The position numbers and the translations under genes were made by a program. 22,270 nt of DNA from Micractinium sp. NFX-FRZ (Eukaryota; Chlorophyta; Trebouxiophyceae; Chlorellales; Chlorellaceae), in assembly GCA_029339195.1 (NCBI GenBank), contig JAPTJF010000666.1, positions 1 through 22,270 of the forward strand, read 5' to 3'. Under the pieces are notes generated by a model. The model made no database searches and was not told the origin of the DNA. It was given only the letters and a program-made list of their open reading frames with translations. How positions within the stretch are numbered: the stretch's first letter is position 1; the number at the start of each line of letters is the position of its first letter. Below, in pieces: positions 1 through 10,179 of this stretch.

Positions 1-75
<75 letters not shown>
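1..75. repeat. 75-nt poly(C) homopolymer
   Basis: An uninterrupted run of 75 C opens the window and leads into GCAG, so it sits where the polypyrimidine tract of a 3' splice site would be for the TRAP-alpha exon that follows. On the other strand it is poly(G). It may be a true homopolymer at a contig end or a polymerase or assembly artefact; the sequence alone cannot decide, and its true length is doubtful. Confidence 0.9.
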
Positions 76-76
<1 letters not shown>

Positions 77-79
77 CAG

Positions 80-1031
80 TACCTGGGCGACGTGCCCCTG
101 GGGCCCGGCGAGGAGACGAGCGCCGACTACGGCATCCTCTTCCCCCGCCAGCTGCCCCCCCGCGACTTCATCCTCAAGGTCTCCCTCTACTACTCGGTCA
201 ACGGCGTCTTCCAGCAGAAGCTGTTCTTTAACGAAACCATCACCGTGATTGAGGAGCCCACCTGGTTTGACACCCAGCTCATCGGACTGTACCTCATCGG
301 ACTCGCGCTGCTGGCCGGCATCGGTGAGCCGGGCGGGGGGGTGCAGGGCGTGTGTGCGGAAAGTGGGCAAGGGGAGGGTGCAGCGGGGACAACGTGCAGT
401 GCTCGGCACAGGGGGGCAGGCAGCCGGGGTTGAGGGTGCTGGGTAGTGCAATTCAGTGCATGGCGAGCTCTGCTAGCCTTTTGGCTGCCCTGAACACTGC
501 TACATGTCCCTGTCCTGGCGCAGCGCGCTCTGCAGCCTCTCCACCTCTGCCCCTCTCGCCCACCCACCCGTGCCCTGCCCTGCCCCCATCAACCACCCCA
601 CCCCGCAGTCTACTATGCCGTTGAGTTTGCCAAGACCCAGGGATGGATCAAGAAGTCCAAGCCCGTGGCCCGGCCAAGTGCGTGCCTGCACACCATGCCG
701 GCTGCCCGCCCGCCCGCCTGCCTGCTTGGGGCTGTGTGCCGCCGGGCCGGCTGCGCGACTCGGGGGTTGTGCGAGTGTTGGCCTGTGCTGGTGGTCCAGT
801 TTGCACATGCTTTGCACATCCCTGGCTTGCTTTCGGCGCTCCTGTGCATGGCCGGATGCACCCGGGCTGGTGCCTGCCTTGGCAACACATGCTTCATGTG
901 TGCCCATTTATCTGCCGCACCCCGTCTGATCTCCATCAACTCTCCCCACCCCTGCAGCTGCCACCTCCTCCAACAAGGACGAGTGGCTGCGCGGCACGGC
1001 TGCTGACCCCAAGCTGCGCAAGAAGCAGTGA
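80..1031 (+). CDS. SSR1: Translocon-associated protein subunit alpha (TRAP-alpha), 3' part
   Basis: Partial gene, last three exons: 80-323, 609-677, 958-1031 (stop TGA at 1029), joining in frame to 128 residues. TRAP-alpha is a single-pass ER membrane protein that sits beside the Sec61 channel and assists entry of nascent secretory proteins. The visible part has the end of the lumenal beta-rich domain (SLYYSVNGVFQQKLFFNETI, then EEPTWFDTQ), one membrane helix (LIGLYLIGLALLAGIGVYYA, which spans the first splice junction), and a basic cytosolic tail with DEWLRGTA and a KKQ end. Plant TRAP-alpha proteins carry the same DEWLxGTA tail motif. Splice sites are CGCAG/TAC, ATCG/GTGAGC, CGCAG/TCT, CCAA/GTGCGT and TGCAG/CTG. 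The signal peptide and acidic N-terminal region lie left of the window. No TGTAA signal was seen between the stop and the next gene. Confidence 0.85.
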
Positions 1032-1488
1032 GGCGGACCTGGCAACGGCGGCGCCTGCGCGGCCCGCCAGCCACAACACAGCAGCAGCAGCGATTCTCCC
1101 GCAGCGGCATCAGCCAGCAGCAGCCGGTGGCGCGCCGCCTCGCAGCCCCCTTCCCCCTTTTCAGGAGCGTGCGGGCGGCGCCCACCACCCCCCAACCCTA
1201 TTGTGGCGAGCAGCTTCCCCCTGCTTGTTTTTTGCCGGTGCACATGCCCCAAATCAGCACGGGATCTGCGCCTGGCTCCCCTTTGCCACATGGGCGGCGG
1301 CGGGCAACTTGCCCACCAGGCACCCGTTTGCCCTTTCACCCTCTCTCCGCACCAAACCAGCCACCATCAATTCAGTTTTGCTACCAGCTTGACCTCTTTA
1401 AGCCACGACAGCAACCGAGCAAAGAGGCTGCCTGCATAGGACGACCCAAGTTTACCGGGGCCCGCTGGTCTCGCACCTGACAGCCGGC
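1032..1488. other. Intergenic region / TRAP-alpha 3' UTR and IFRD promoter
   Basis: GC-rich stretch between two same-strand genes. I see no coding exon, RNA gene or recognisable promoter element. The open frames across it lack codon structure or family resemblance. It must contain the TRAP-alpha poly(A) site and the start of IFRD transcription. Confidence 0.6.
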
Positions 1489-2048
1489 ATGGGCAGAAGT
1501 GAGCACCGGGAGGCTGGGGGGCCCGTGGGTTCAAGCGACCGACAATTTGCCAGCGCCCGGCAGGCATGCCCTGCGCTCGCCAACCCCCCTGCTCTTTGGC
1601 CCGCAGGGAAGTCGTCGACCGCCGGGTCGGAGGTGGGGTCGGAGACCAGCTCGCTGGAGGCCCCTGGCAGCCGCACGAGCGGCGGCGGCGGTCGGAAGGG
1701 GCGGCGCGGCGGTGGCGGTGACCCCGATTTTGAGGAGGACCTGCTGGAGGTGGACCCCTTTGATGCGGCAGTGGAGCAGCTGTACGAGAAGAGGTGGGGT
1801 GGCAGGGGTGGGCGGGAGCCTTACAGCATAGGCGGAGGAAGGGTGGCGAGGGATAAGGCGAGGCGGGGGCCCACTACGCGGACAGCAGATTGGGAACATT
1901 GCTGCCGGCCTGCTGCCACCTAGCATTGGCCCATGTGTGTGCATGAACTGCACCGTTCTGGCCGCTGCAGGGCCACCACCCGCGAGTCGGCGCTGTCCAC
2001 CATTGTGTCCCTGCTGTCGCAGTACCGATACGACGACTGCGCCTTCAG
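1489..2048 (+). CDS. Interferon-related developmental regulator (IFRD) family protein, N-terminal part only
   Basis: Three exons: 1489-1498, 1607-1793, 1971-2048, giving 91 residues plus two bases. The start is a tiny first exon, ATGGGCAGAA, followed by GTGAGC; splicing gives MGRRKSSTAGSEVGSETSSL. A Ser/Gly-rich basic leader is followed by an acidic stretch (DPDFEEDLLEVDPFDAAVEQ) and then the beginning of the IFRD ARM-like repeat domain (LYEKRATTRESALSTIV, then SLLSQYRYDDCAFR). Plant IFRD proteins have the closely similar LYEKRGSTREKAL at this place. Family members act in transcription and rRNA or translation control; the role in algae is not settled. A good donor (TTCAG/GTGCGG) ends exon 3, but nothing downstream resembles the remaining domain, which normally runs for several hundred residues. 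An inverted-repeat element starts 77 bp later. The gene is therefore truncated here by rearrangement or by assembly. Confidence 0.75.
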
Positions 2049-2124
2049 GTGCGGCACGGCGGGAGGAGTCCCGTGTGCGGCAGGGGGCTGGGGCACGGCC
2101 TGCGTGGGGCGTGCGCCTCCCTGG

Positions 2125-2137
2125 TAGGGTTGGGGGT
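2125..2137 (+). repeat. Left terminal inverted repeat
   Basis: TAGGGTTGGGGGT; matches the reverse complement of 2758-2771 apart from one extra G in that copy. Confidence 0.6.
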
Positions 2138-2757
2138 AACCCTTGAGTGCTGTGGAAATAACTGGTTATAACGCTACATAACTCAACCGTTAGTTATATT
2201 TCCTCCAAACGTTAGCCTGGAAAAGTAACCATGCACACAAGGGGGAAGGTGTTATAACCCGTTACTGCCGTTGCTGCCCGTTATTCTGGGTTATCACGGT
2301 GTTTTTGGTTGCAGGGGCTGCCCTGCAGCGACCTGGGGCACAAGTCTGACTTGTTCTACAACAGAGCCAGTTATGGTCATGGTACAGGGCAAAACCAAAG
2401 GGGCTGGAGGGAGAGTGCAGGGTGCGGAAGGAGGGAGGCGGTGCACAGCACCACACAAAAGCACCGCCTGGGCGTCTTTCAGCTCAGCAATTCTGGCCAG
2501 GATGTGCTTAACAGGGGCTCCCCCAGGGGTCGACATTGTGTCAATTGTGCTTGAATTCCGTTCCGAGGCGTTTTATAAGCGAAGAACCCACGCTGCGTCA
2601 GCCATTCCTCAGTGCCAGCTGGCAGGGGTTTTGCTGAGGTGCGCGATACTAACGCGTTACTAACGCTCTCTCCCATCGTTACTAACGATCGCCTTTTTTC
2701 AGCCTGTAACGCTAGTATCGGTTATAACGCATAACGTTAGTTACTAACGCATAACGC

Positions 2758-2771
2758 ACCCCCCAACCCTA
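2758..2771 (-). repeat. Right terminal inverted repeat
   Basis: ACCCCCCAACCCTA; the inverted partner of the repeat at 2125-2137. Confidence 0.6.
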
Positions 2772-2874
2772 GCCACCACCCCTCCTCTCAAGCCCTCCGC
2801 ACATCTCCCAAGCAGCGCTCCGCGTGAAGGGGCTGCCCCTCCTGTGTATTTTCATCCCTGCCTCCCCTGAACCA

Positions 2875-5800
2875 TCACCCCTCCCTCACCTTCTCCCAAT
2901 CGGCGCTCCCCTTGGCGGGCTGTGCCGCCGCCGCCGCCGCCGCCGCTCCCAGTGAAGGGAAGCCAGCAGCCGGCGGCGCATACCCAGGTGGTCCTGCAGC
3001 CGGCACGGCCGGCGCCGGCGCCGGCCTGCTGGCCGACGCGCCGCCGGGCGCCGGCGCTGCGTAGCTGGGCACGGCGGCGGCTGCCGCCTTGGCCTTGCTC
3101 TTGCGCGAGCGGCTGGGCTTGGTGGCGGCCGCAGCCTCTGCCAGCTTGCGCTTCATGAACTCGGCAGCAAAGCGCGCCACCTGTGTACGTCATAGAAGGG
3201 GTGCAGCAATGCTAATAAGTACAGAGGCAAGAGGTGTGAGGGGAGGAGCGCACAGACTGCGCATTGTGCGCTCTGCGGCCAAGCGCGCCACCTTGCTGGG
3301 GGTTGACGTGGCAAGAGGGGGGTCTGGTGGTGAGTCATGGATGCCTTGGGCAGGCTTGCGCTCCTCTCGGCTTGTCCAGCCCGTCCCTGCCCAGGCATGA
3401 AAGGCAGAGCTCCTGCTGGCGCAGATCCAGCTCGGCATGCCAGCCCACGGCAGCGGATGCAGTCGACAATCCACCCTCCTCCCCGCAGGCGGGGAGCACA
3501 GGCACAACTTGCAGCACCCTGCTCTGCTCTGCCCTGCTGCCCTGTGTTGTGGACGCTGAACCGCACACAAGAGCAGCTCACCGCTGGCTTGGATCCCAGG
3601 TAGAGGGTGCAGCACCCCGCCCTGCCCTGCCCTGTGTTGTGGACGCTGAACCGCACACAAGAGCAGCTCACCGCAGGCTTGGACCCCAGGTAGAGGGTGC
3701 AGTACTCTGCCAGTTCGCTGTTGGACTCCACTGTGAGCAGGAACTCGCAGAGGGTGACGTCCGGGGCGCCCGTCAGCTCACGCATCTGCTCAGCGCACCA
3801 CAGGCGGAAGCCGCCTGCGGGGGGCGAGGGCATGGGCAGGGCGGGATGCGAAGGGAAGGGGGGACGAGGGCGGTGAGGTCGAAGTGTCAAGGACGGTGGC
3901 GGAGGGTGGCAACGCCGGGAACACGGTTCAGGAGAGGGCCGGGGTGCAACGGTTTGCGGGAGATGGCTGCATCTGCCTCCCAGCCTGCGCGTGACTTGCC
4001 TCCACCTGCACACGCTGCCTCGCCCAGCGTCCAAGTATGAATGAAAGACAGACACTGCCAACTAGCCGACCTGCCCGAGTCGTTCCCAGCCAACAGCGCT
4101 CCCCACCTGTCAGCGCCGAGTTGCCCTCATTCATGGCCTCTGCTATGGCGGCGGCATCCGCAGCGTCCACAGCAGGCGCAGCAAGCACAGGCGCCGCGGC
4201 GGCGGGGGCGCGCGCTGCGGGGGCGGGGGCGGGGCGCGCCGCCGGCGGGGCCGCGGGGCGGGCAGCAGGCGCAGCGGTGACCACAGCTGCCGTGGTGGCT
4301 GCCACAGCGGTCGCCCAGCCGCCCGATTTGGGCACCGGGGCGGGCGCCTTGCGGGTGGGCGCGGGCGCCGGGGCGGGGGCGGCGGGCACGGGCGCAGCTG
4401 GCTTGCCAGCTGGCACGCCGTAATCCCAGAACAGCCCGCTGTCGTCCTCATCAGCTGGCACCGCTGCAGCTGCTGGAGCATTGCTGCTGCTGCTGGCGCC
4501 GGCAGCAGCCGCCTGCTCCCGCTGCATCACCTCGCGAAGGGAGGGGGCAGCGCTGGCGCCGGCGGATCCCCCCCAGCCGCCCGCGCCGCCGCTGCTGGCG
4601 GGCGGGAAGTCGGCCCCGGCCAGCGACTCTGCCACCGCACGCTCCTCTGCCTCAGCAGCAGCAACCGCCTCGATTGCGCGCTGCCGCTCCTCCTCCTCCT
4701 GCTGCTGGATCTCACGCAGGGACAGGCTGCAGCAGGGGGAGGGCATGGAGGGCGGCAAGCGGCAGCACTGTGAGGCCAGCAAAGCGGCACAGCGGGGGCA
4801 TCTGGCGGGCATGTGTTGCCAGACTACGCTTACTGAGCTGAGGGCCGGTGGATGCGAGCGCATCGCCATAGCCCACAGCCATGATCGTGGCCTAGAGCAC
4901 GCGCTGTAGACAGCTGGCGCTGCTTAGCCAATGCCGGCTGAGGCGCGCACCTCCCACCGCTCATGTTGCCACGCGCCGCCTTGGCCCAGCCGCCCATGGG
5001 CATGACGGCGCCCGGGGGAGCGGCAGCCGCCGCGGCCGCCTCCTCCTCCGCCGCCCGCTTGGCACGCACCGCCTCCTCCTGCTGGATCTCAAGCAGCGTC
5101 TTGCCTGCAGCACAGGGGGGCCCAGGACGCAGGGCAGCAGCGCATGGGCCAGACCAGTCAGCACAGGGCGGCAGCGGAGCCTGCTGCGGGGAAAAGCTGA
5201 CGCCAGATGCCTGCCGGATATGAAGCACAGAGTAGCACAGGGCAGCCCAGGAGACATGGTCGGTCAGCACATGTCAGCACGGGGCTTGTGGGCACGGGAC
5301 TGGTGGCGTGTTGAGCGAGGACTGGGCGGCTAGAACTCGAAACCAGGGGTGCCTCAGTGCTGCACACGGCGCCTCAAACAGGCTGCGGTGACTGAACCAC
5401 ACGCACACCCGCACAACAGATGCTGGCGCCCATCCTGGTGCCTGCATGGCCTCCATGCCCACCCCAAAGCCCACCTGTCTTCTTCTTGGGTGCTGCTGCC
5501 GCCCAGGGCGCCACCTTGGTCTCCGGGCGGGGTGCCGCCGGCTGCTGCTGCCCGCCGCGTGGCGGCGGCGGCGGAGGCGCCGAATACTCCTGCTCCTCCT
5601 CCTCATACTCCTCCACTCCAGCTGCTGCCTGCTGATACAGCAGCGCAGCCTCCTGCTGCCGCCGCGCCTCCTCCTCCGCCTCCTGCGCCGCCCGCCGCTG
5701 CGCCTCCTGCTGCTGCCGCTTGCGGGCCGCAGCCTCTTGCACCTCCTGCTCCCGCTGTATCTCAAGCAGGGAGGGCGCACGGGGGCCGGCCGGCGCAGGC

Positions 5801-8800
5801 GTGGGAGATGCCGCTGGCGCGGGGGCGGGCTGTGGGGCGGGCTGCGGCTGCCGCATGGGCGCCTGGGCTGGCGGGGCCGCGGGCTGCGGCGCTGCCGCCG
5901 GCCCAGGCACCGGCTCGGTCAGCCAGGCTGGCAGCTCGGCATGCTGCTGCTGGTGCTGCTGGTGCTGAGGCGGCAGCTGAGGCGGCGCCATGTGGGCGTA
6001 CTGCTCGTGCTGGTGGTGGTGCGCCAGCGGGGCGGGCGGCAGCGCATGGCCCAGCTGGTGGTGGTGCGGCTGCGGCGGCAGCAGGTGCTGCGGCGCCCCA
6101 AACAGATCCTGGGGCGGCAGCAGCCCAGCGTGCAGGTGCGCGTGCTGCTGCGCCTGCTGTGCCGCAAAGTGGCCGTGCCCCGCCGCTGCCAGCAAGTCTG
6201 GGTGGTGCTGCAGGTGGCCCGAGCCCATGGCCTGAAGCTGCGCCAGCGGCCCGCCCAGTGGCAGCGCCGGCAGCGCGCCCAGGCCGCCCGCCGCGGGCTG
6301 CGGCGCCGGGGCGGGCTGCGGGATGAGGTGCGCTCCTGGGGCGGCCCTGCGCAGCATCTTGGGGTCTATGACCGGGTCCTCGCTGGCCGGGGTGGGCGCT
6401 GCTGGGGGCGCAGCGTGCACAGCAGGCGCAGCATGCCCCAGGTCCAAGTGGTGCAGGGACGCCGCCAGCAGGTCCTCCGCATCGGGAAGCTCCACAGGCA
6501 GCGGCGCTGCCTGCGCCGGCACCTCGGGCAGCGCTGCCGCTGGCGCCGGCTCCGGCACCGCTGCAGCAGGCTCCGGCTCCGCCGCCGGGCCTGCGCTGCC
6601 CGCGCCTGCGCCGGCGGCAAACCCGGGGGGCCCCACAGGTTTGTTCCACGCCTTGAGCAGCGCTGCCAGCGGCTTGAAGGGAGCGTCGGCGGGCTCCCCT
6701 GCCGCCTTGACTTGCAGGTCCAGAGGGAAGAAGCCGGCCTCGTACCTGGGGCAGGGAGGGAGAGAGGAAGGGGGAGGCATGTGGGCAAGGGGGTACAGGC
6801 GTGACGGCTTGCAGGTCGGCCAGAAGAGTCGAGCATCGTGCCTGGCAGACAGCAAGGGCGAGAGGGGGCGGGCGGGGGGCGGGGCAGAGAAGACGATAGG
6901 CGCGGTGGGTGGAGGATGTGCAGGCAGCAGGTATGTGAGCGCAGGCGGGAGGACCGGCAGGGAGGCAGGGAGACCAGGCATGTGCCTCGAGCAGATGCTG
7001 CCAGGGCACACCCCCTCTGGCAACATGACCGGCCTGCCCACCACTGCCCTGCCACGCCATGCCCACTCCAACCCCCTGCCCCAGCCTGCACGCCCCGATC
7101 ATGTTATTATTGGCCTGCACCCACCACCCACCACCCACCAGACGCCGATGGCGCCACATTCACAGTACTTCATACCCTGGTACTTCATACCCTGGTAGAA
7201 CTGCCAACCCTGCACTAACCCCCAGCATGCTCTGTCTACCCATCCCCACCCCTCCCGACCACCCCCCTGCCCCACCCAGCACCCACCAGTCGATAATGTC
7301 TCCACGTGCAAAGGGCCCCTGAATCACGCCCTGCGGGTCCTTGTAGCAATACTCGTCGGCCGGCTGCTGTGCCTGCTGCGCCTGCGCCTGCTGCGCCTGG
7401 TGGGCAGCAGCGCCGTCGGCCAGCAGCGCGCTGTGCTGGCGGGAGGTGCCGCCGCCGCCGCCAAGCTCGTCTGCGCCCCTGTGCGAGTAGGAGCGCAGCA
7501 GGGCGTAGTGCTCTGCAGCGGGGGCAGGGTAGCGGGCAGGCCAGCGTGGCGTCAGAGCGAGTGCATCCCGCTTGGGAATCCTCGGTTAAGCCACCGACGC
7601 CAACACTGCGGCGCCCTCCATGCCTGGCCCTCCGCCTCGTCACCACCTGCCCGCCACCCAACACCCTGCACACCCTTCTGCCCTCCTCGCCCTTCCCCCG
7701 GTCCCCCACCCACCCGCAAACGCCCGCGCTGCCTCTGCAGCGCCAACCCCCATCACCAGCTCCAAGCCATCCGCACGCCGTCGGCTGGCGACCACCCAAA
7801 CCGCAGCTCGTTTTCCTTCTTGTCCCTCACAGACCATCCGCATCATCCAAGCACCTCCTCAGCCAGGGCTCCCCCACCACATGCACACACCCCCGGCCCG
7901 CCCCCCTGCCACCCACCCGCAAAGGCCTGTGCCGCCTCCGCTTGGTCCACCCCCATCAGCTGCTCCACGACATCCACAAATTCGTCGCTGCCCAGGAACA
8001 GCAGCGGGTCGTCCCGCTCCACCACAGCGGGAAGCTTGAGCCTGCCGGGGGGCGACAGCGGGAGGCAAGGAGAGGGGGCGGAAGAGGCGAGGGGTGGGTG
8101 AGCAAAGGCATGCGGAGGAGGGTGTGGGAGGCGCGGCACACTGCATGGGGAGGAGCAGCAGAAATGAGCGGGCCAGGGCGGGGCTGGGGGCGGAAAGGCA
8201 ACCCGCTCCAGCCTGCTCCGTGCACCATTGGCCCGCCTGACCCTCTTTGCACGCTGCGCTCAGCGCAACTGGCCCCATCGGCGGCGGACCCCAACACCTT
8301 GCTGGCCCCTCAGCGCACCCTCCCACCTGCCAGCGTACAGCATCTGCTTGTACAGCCGCGCCAGCTGGTCAGTGTTGTACCGCCGCCCCGCCTTGCTGGC
8401 GCCCCACCGCATGCGCCCGCCCACGCCGCCGCCGTTGCCGAACGAACGTGCCGCGTGGCCGCCGCCGCCGATACTGGCGCTGCGGTCGGCGGCTCCGATC
8501 CCACCAATCAGCCCGCCGGCGCCGGCGCCGCGCCCACGCCCGCGCCCCATGCCAAACCCTCGGCTGCCGTCCATGCTGGGCTCAGAGGGACCAAAGCGTG
8601 TCGTGGGGGCGGCACCTGCGCCGCCCATACGCCAGCCGTCGTTGCGCTGGGGGGCTGCACAGCACGAAGCAGGACCGGCCAGGTGGACGGCAGTTGACGG
8701 CCTTGATAATAGCGCAGCAAGCAAAGCTACAGGGCAAGCATCAATGGCACCAACTCAGGCTGGCAAGGGAACAGGTGGTGCCATTGATTGGCCACACTGG

Positions 8801-9751
8801 TTGCCTCCGTACTGCGCTCCGCAGTTTTTGCCTTTTCCCATCAAGCTGTAATGGTCTGCCGCCCTCCTCATCCATAACCAGCACCAATCTTAGCCGCCCA
8901 GCACCCACCTGCCGCGCCTCCGCCGCCGCCGCCGCCCCAGCGCTCGTGGCGCCAGCCGCCGCCACCGCCGCCGGCGACAGCATCCCCGCCACCGGTGCGC
9001 CACTCGCCAACGGGCCCCGCCCCGCTGCCCTCCCTCGGCTTCCAGCTGTCAACCTCCACGCCCCTGCCGCGCCCGCCCCGCGCCGGAACATCCGTCCAGG
9101 CAGGGTTGTGGGGTTCGGCATAGGGGCGGCTGCCAGCGATGGCGGCCTCGCCGCCGCCACCGTCGCCGCCCCAGCGCCCGCCGTCCCGCCGAGCCATCGG
9201 CTCCCGCTCCTCCTCCCGCCAGTTCCGACCGCCAATGGTGGTGTCGAAACGGGAGCCGCCGCCTGGGGCCAGCTTGGTAGAGGAATCGGTGCGAGGGGCG
9301 GTGCTGCTGCGCCACGGCCCGGCCGCGGCACCCGCAGCTGCAGGGCGCCCGCCATCCTGCAGGGCGGGGGAGGTGGCAATTCACACTTCCAATGTGTTGC
9401 CAATCGTGGCGAACCAAAAAGGGCAGCCGCTGGCTGTGCACTGGCAGGGCAGGGGGCAGCAGTGACATTTGGTGGCGGCGGCAGCGGCGGCGCCGCAGCA
9501 TGCTAGATGGCCAGTGCCGGCAATCCGCCCAGCCCAGGTGAGACCATCGATGACCTTCCTTGACCGCCACAGCCGCCGCTCAGGTGCATGTGCCTTGATG
9601 GCCCACTCACCAGCCAGGCGCTCTGCGGCTTGAGCAGCGCCGTCTCCGCGTCCTTGTCTGGGATTCCTGCAACAGTCAGCAGTGGGGTGACGTGAGCCTC
9701 CGGGCAGCTAGCGCGACGAGAGGCAGGCGGCCGCGCCTCCTCACCGGCCAT
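2875..9751 (-). CDS. GYF-domain protein of the GIGYF/EXA1 type, probably missing its last exon
   Basis: Eleven exons on the minus strand: 9751-9745, 9666-9611, 9356-8909, 8654-8327, 8041-7917, 7512-7287, 6745-5475, 5104-4951, 4726-4107, 3814-3672, 3180-2890. All phases match and give 1223 residues. Family members bind proline-rich partners through the GYF domain and repress translation with 4EHP/eIF4E-type cap-binding proteins. Order: short MAGIPDKDAETALLKPQSAW start; Arg/Gly-rich region; YNTDQLARLYKQM at 263-275, in the place of the family's Y-x4-L eIF4E-binding motif; GYF domain about 376-435 (YKDPQGVIQGPF then DWYEAGFFPLDLQV); a long Pro/Ala/Gln/His-rich region; four LLEIQxE-like segments with charged helices; FWDYGVPAG; and the C-terminal module WCAEQMRELTG to YLGSKPAVARFAAEFMKRK. 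After ADWEK comes a good donor (AAG/GTGAGG). Read through, it ends at TGA 2877-2875. The family's final Lys-rich tail with DPSLLGF is not found downstream. Confidence 0.8.
3271..3291 (-). repeat. Degenerate copy of GYF exon 11 start inside intron 10
   Basis: On the minus strand GTGGCGCGCTTGGCCGCAGA repeats the first bases of exon 11 (GTGGCGCGCTTTGCTGCCGA at 3180 downward) with three changes. The bases just before it are AAG rather than the CAG acceptor, so it is probably not spliced. Homology fades after about 21 bp. Confidence 0.65.
3541..3705 (-). repeat. 90-bp-period tandem duplication covering the exon 10 end and its splice donor
   Basis: Segments 3541-3615 and 3631-3705 are almost identical, differing at two positions. 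Each holds, on the minus strand, the last codons of exon 10 (LYLGSKPA), a GCG/GTGAGC donor and the first part of the intron. The offset is 90 bp and the frame between the two donors is open, so use of the downstream donor would insert 30 residues without a frameshift. The true exon end is taken as 3672 because it is the first donor met; both are plausible. Confidence 0.8.
7165..7197. repeat. Short tandem repeat in GYF intron 6
   Basis: TACTTCATACCCTGG occurs twice back to back inside the intron. No function is visible. Confidence 0.7.
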
Positions 9752-10179
9752 CGTGTCGCTGGGGGGCTGGGGCGCGTCAGTCAGTGTGTGTGCGTCCGTG
9801 AAGTCTCTCGGGTCAATTGGGGGCGACGATGGGCCAATAAAATGGAACCTGCTGTGCGCTGCTGCGATGGGGGCAGCTTGGGACTCGCAGCCCACGTTCA
9901 CTTGGACCGCACAGTGAAGCAAGCAACAATTGACTGACGCCCTGCAGCAGTCGTCACAGTCAAAAGCCCCGGTGATCAGACTGCCAATTCCTGTTTGCGG
10001 TCAAGCTCGCGCGAAAGGGCAGCAGTGAGCTTGGAGCACACATTCAGTCCTAGCTGCACCGTGCAAAGAGGGAGCACAGAAGTAGCAGCAGTGCAGGCAG
10101 CTGGCAGCGCCGCTTCCCGCCACCCACTGCTGCCGCCGCTGCCGCCGCCAGAGGCAGCCGGAAGCAGCTGACGGCAGAT

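Larger units (their letters stand above)
2125..2771. mobile_element. Candidate non-autonomous DNA transposon (MITE-like)
   Basis: A block clearly richer in A+T than its surroundings is bounded by near-perfect terminal inverted repeats: TAGGGTTGGGGGT at 2125-2137 and ACCCCCCAACCCTA at 2758-2771, the same sequence inverted with one extra C. Both subterminal zones are full of short repeats around TAACG: GTTATAACGC near each end, GTTACTAACG at 2656, 2679 and 2740, and several AACGTTA. No open frame looks like a transposase, so it would depend on an autonomous partner. I found no convincing target-site duplication, and the superfamily cannot be named. It could instead be a composite repeat at an assembly join. 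Confidence 0.5.

Noticed and set aside
2262..2676. Short open frames inside the inverted-repeat block, considered as a transposase or as the missing IFRD or GYF exons
   Set aside because: None shows a transposase motif, nor resembles the IFRD repeat domain or the GIGYF tail.
4958..4958. Donor after AACATGAGCG for GYF exon 8
   Set aside because: The phase does not match exon 9. The donor seven bases on (GGGAG/GTGCGC, exon end 4951) joins in frame to the LSLREIQQQ segment.
5446..6804. Long plus-strand open frame of 452 codons
   Set aside because: It is the antisense of the large GYF exon (5475-6745). Its Arg/Leu/Cys-rich composition is what GC-rich Gln/His/Pro/Ala codons give on the other strand, and the minus-strand exon fits a known family with matching splice phases.
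5762..7159. Minus-strand open frame of 465 codons in a different frame
   Set aside because: It overlaps the GYF exon in a shifted frame and crosses its intron. It is Ala/Gly/Arg-rich with no domain, as expected for a shadow frame in GC-rich DNA.
8638..8649. Acceptor CCCCCCAG/CGCAAC for GYF exon 4
   Set aside because: It would break the frame from exon 3; the acceptor GTGCAG just upstream (exon start 8654) keeps it.
7306..8697. Plus-strand open frame of 463 codons
   Set aside because: It runs antisense across three GYF exons and their introns. It is Pro/Ala/Arg-rich with no recognisable domain.
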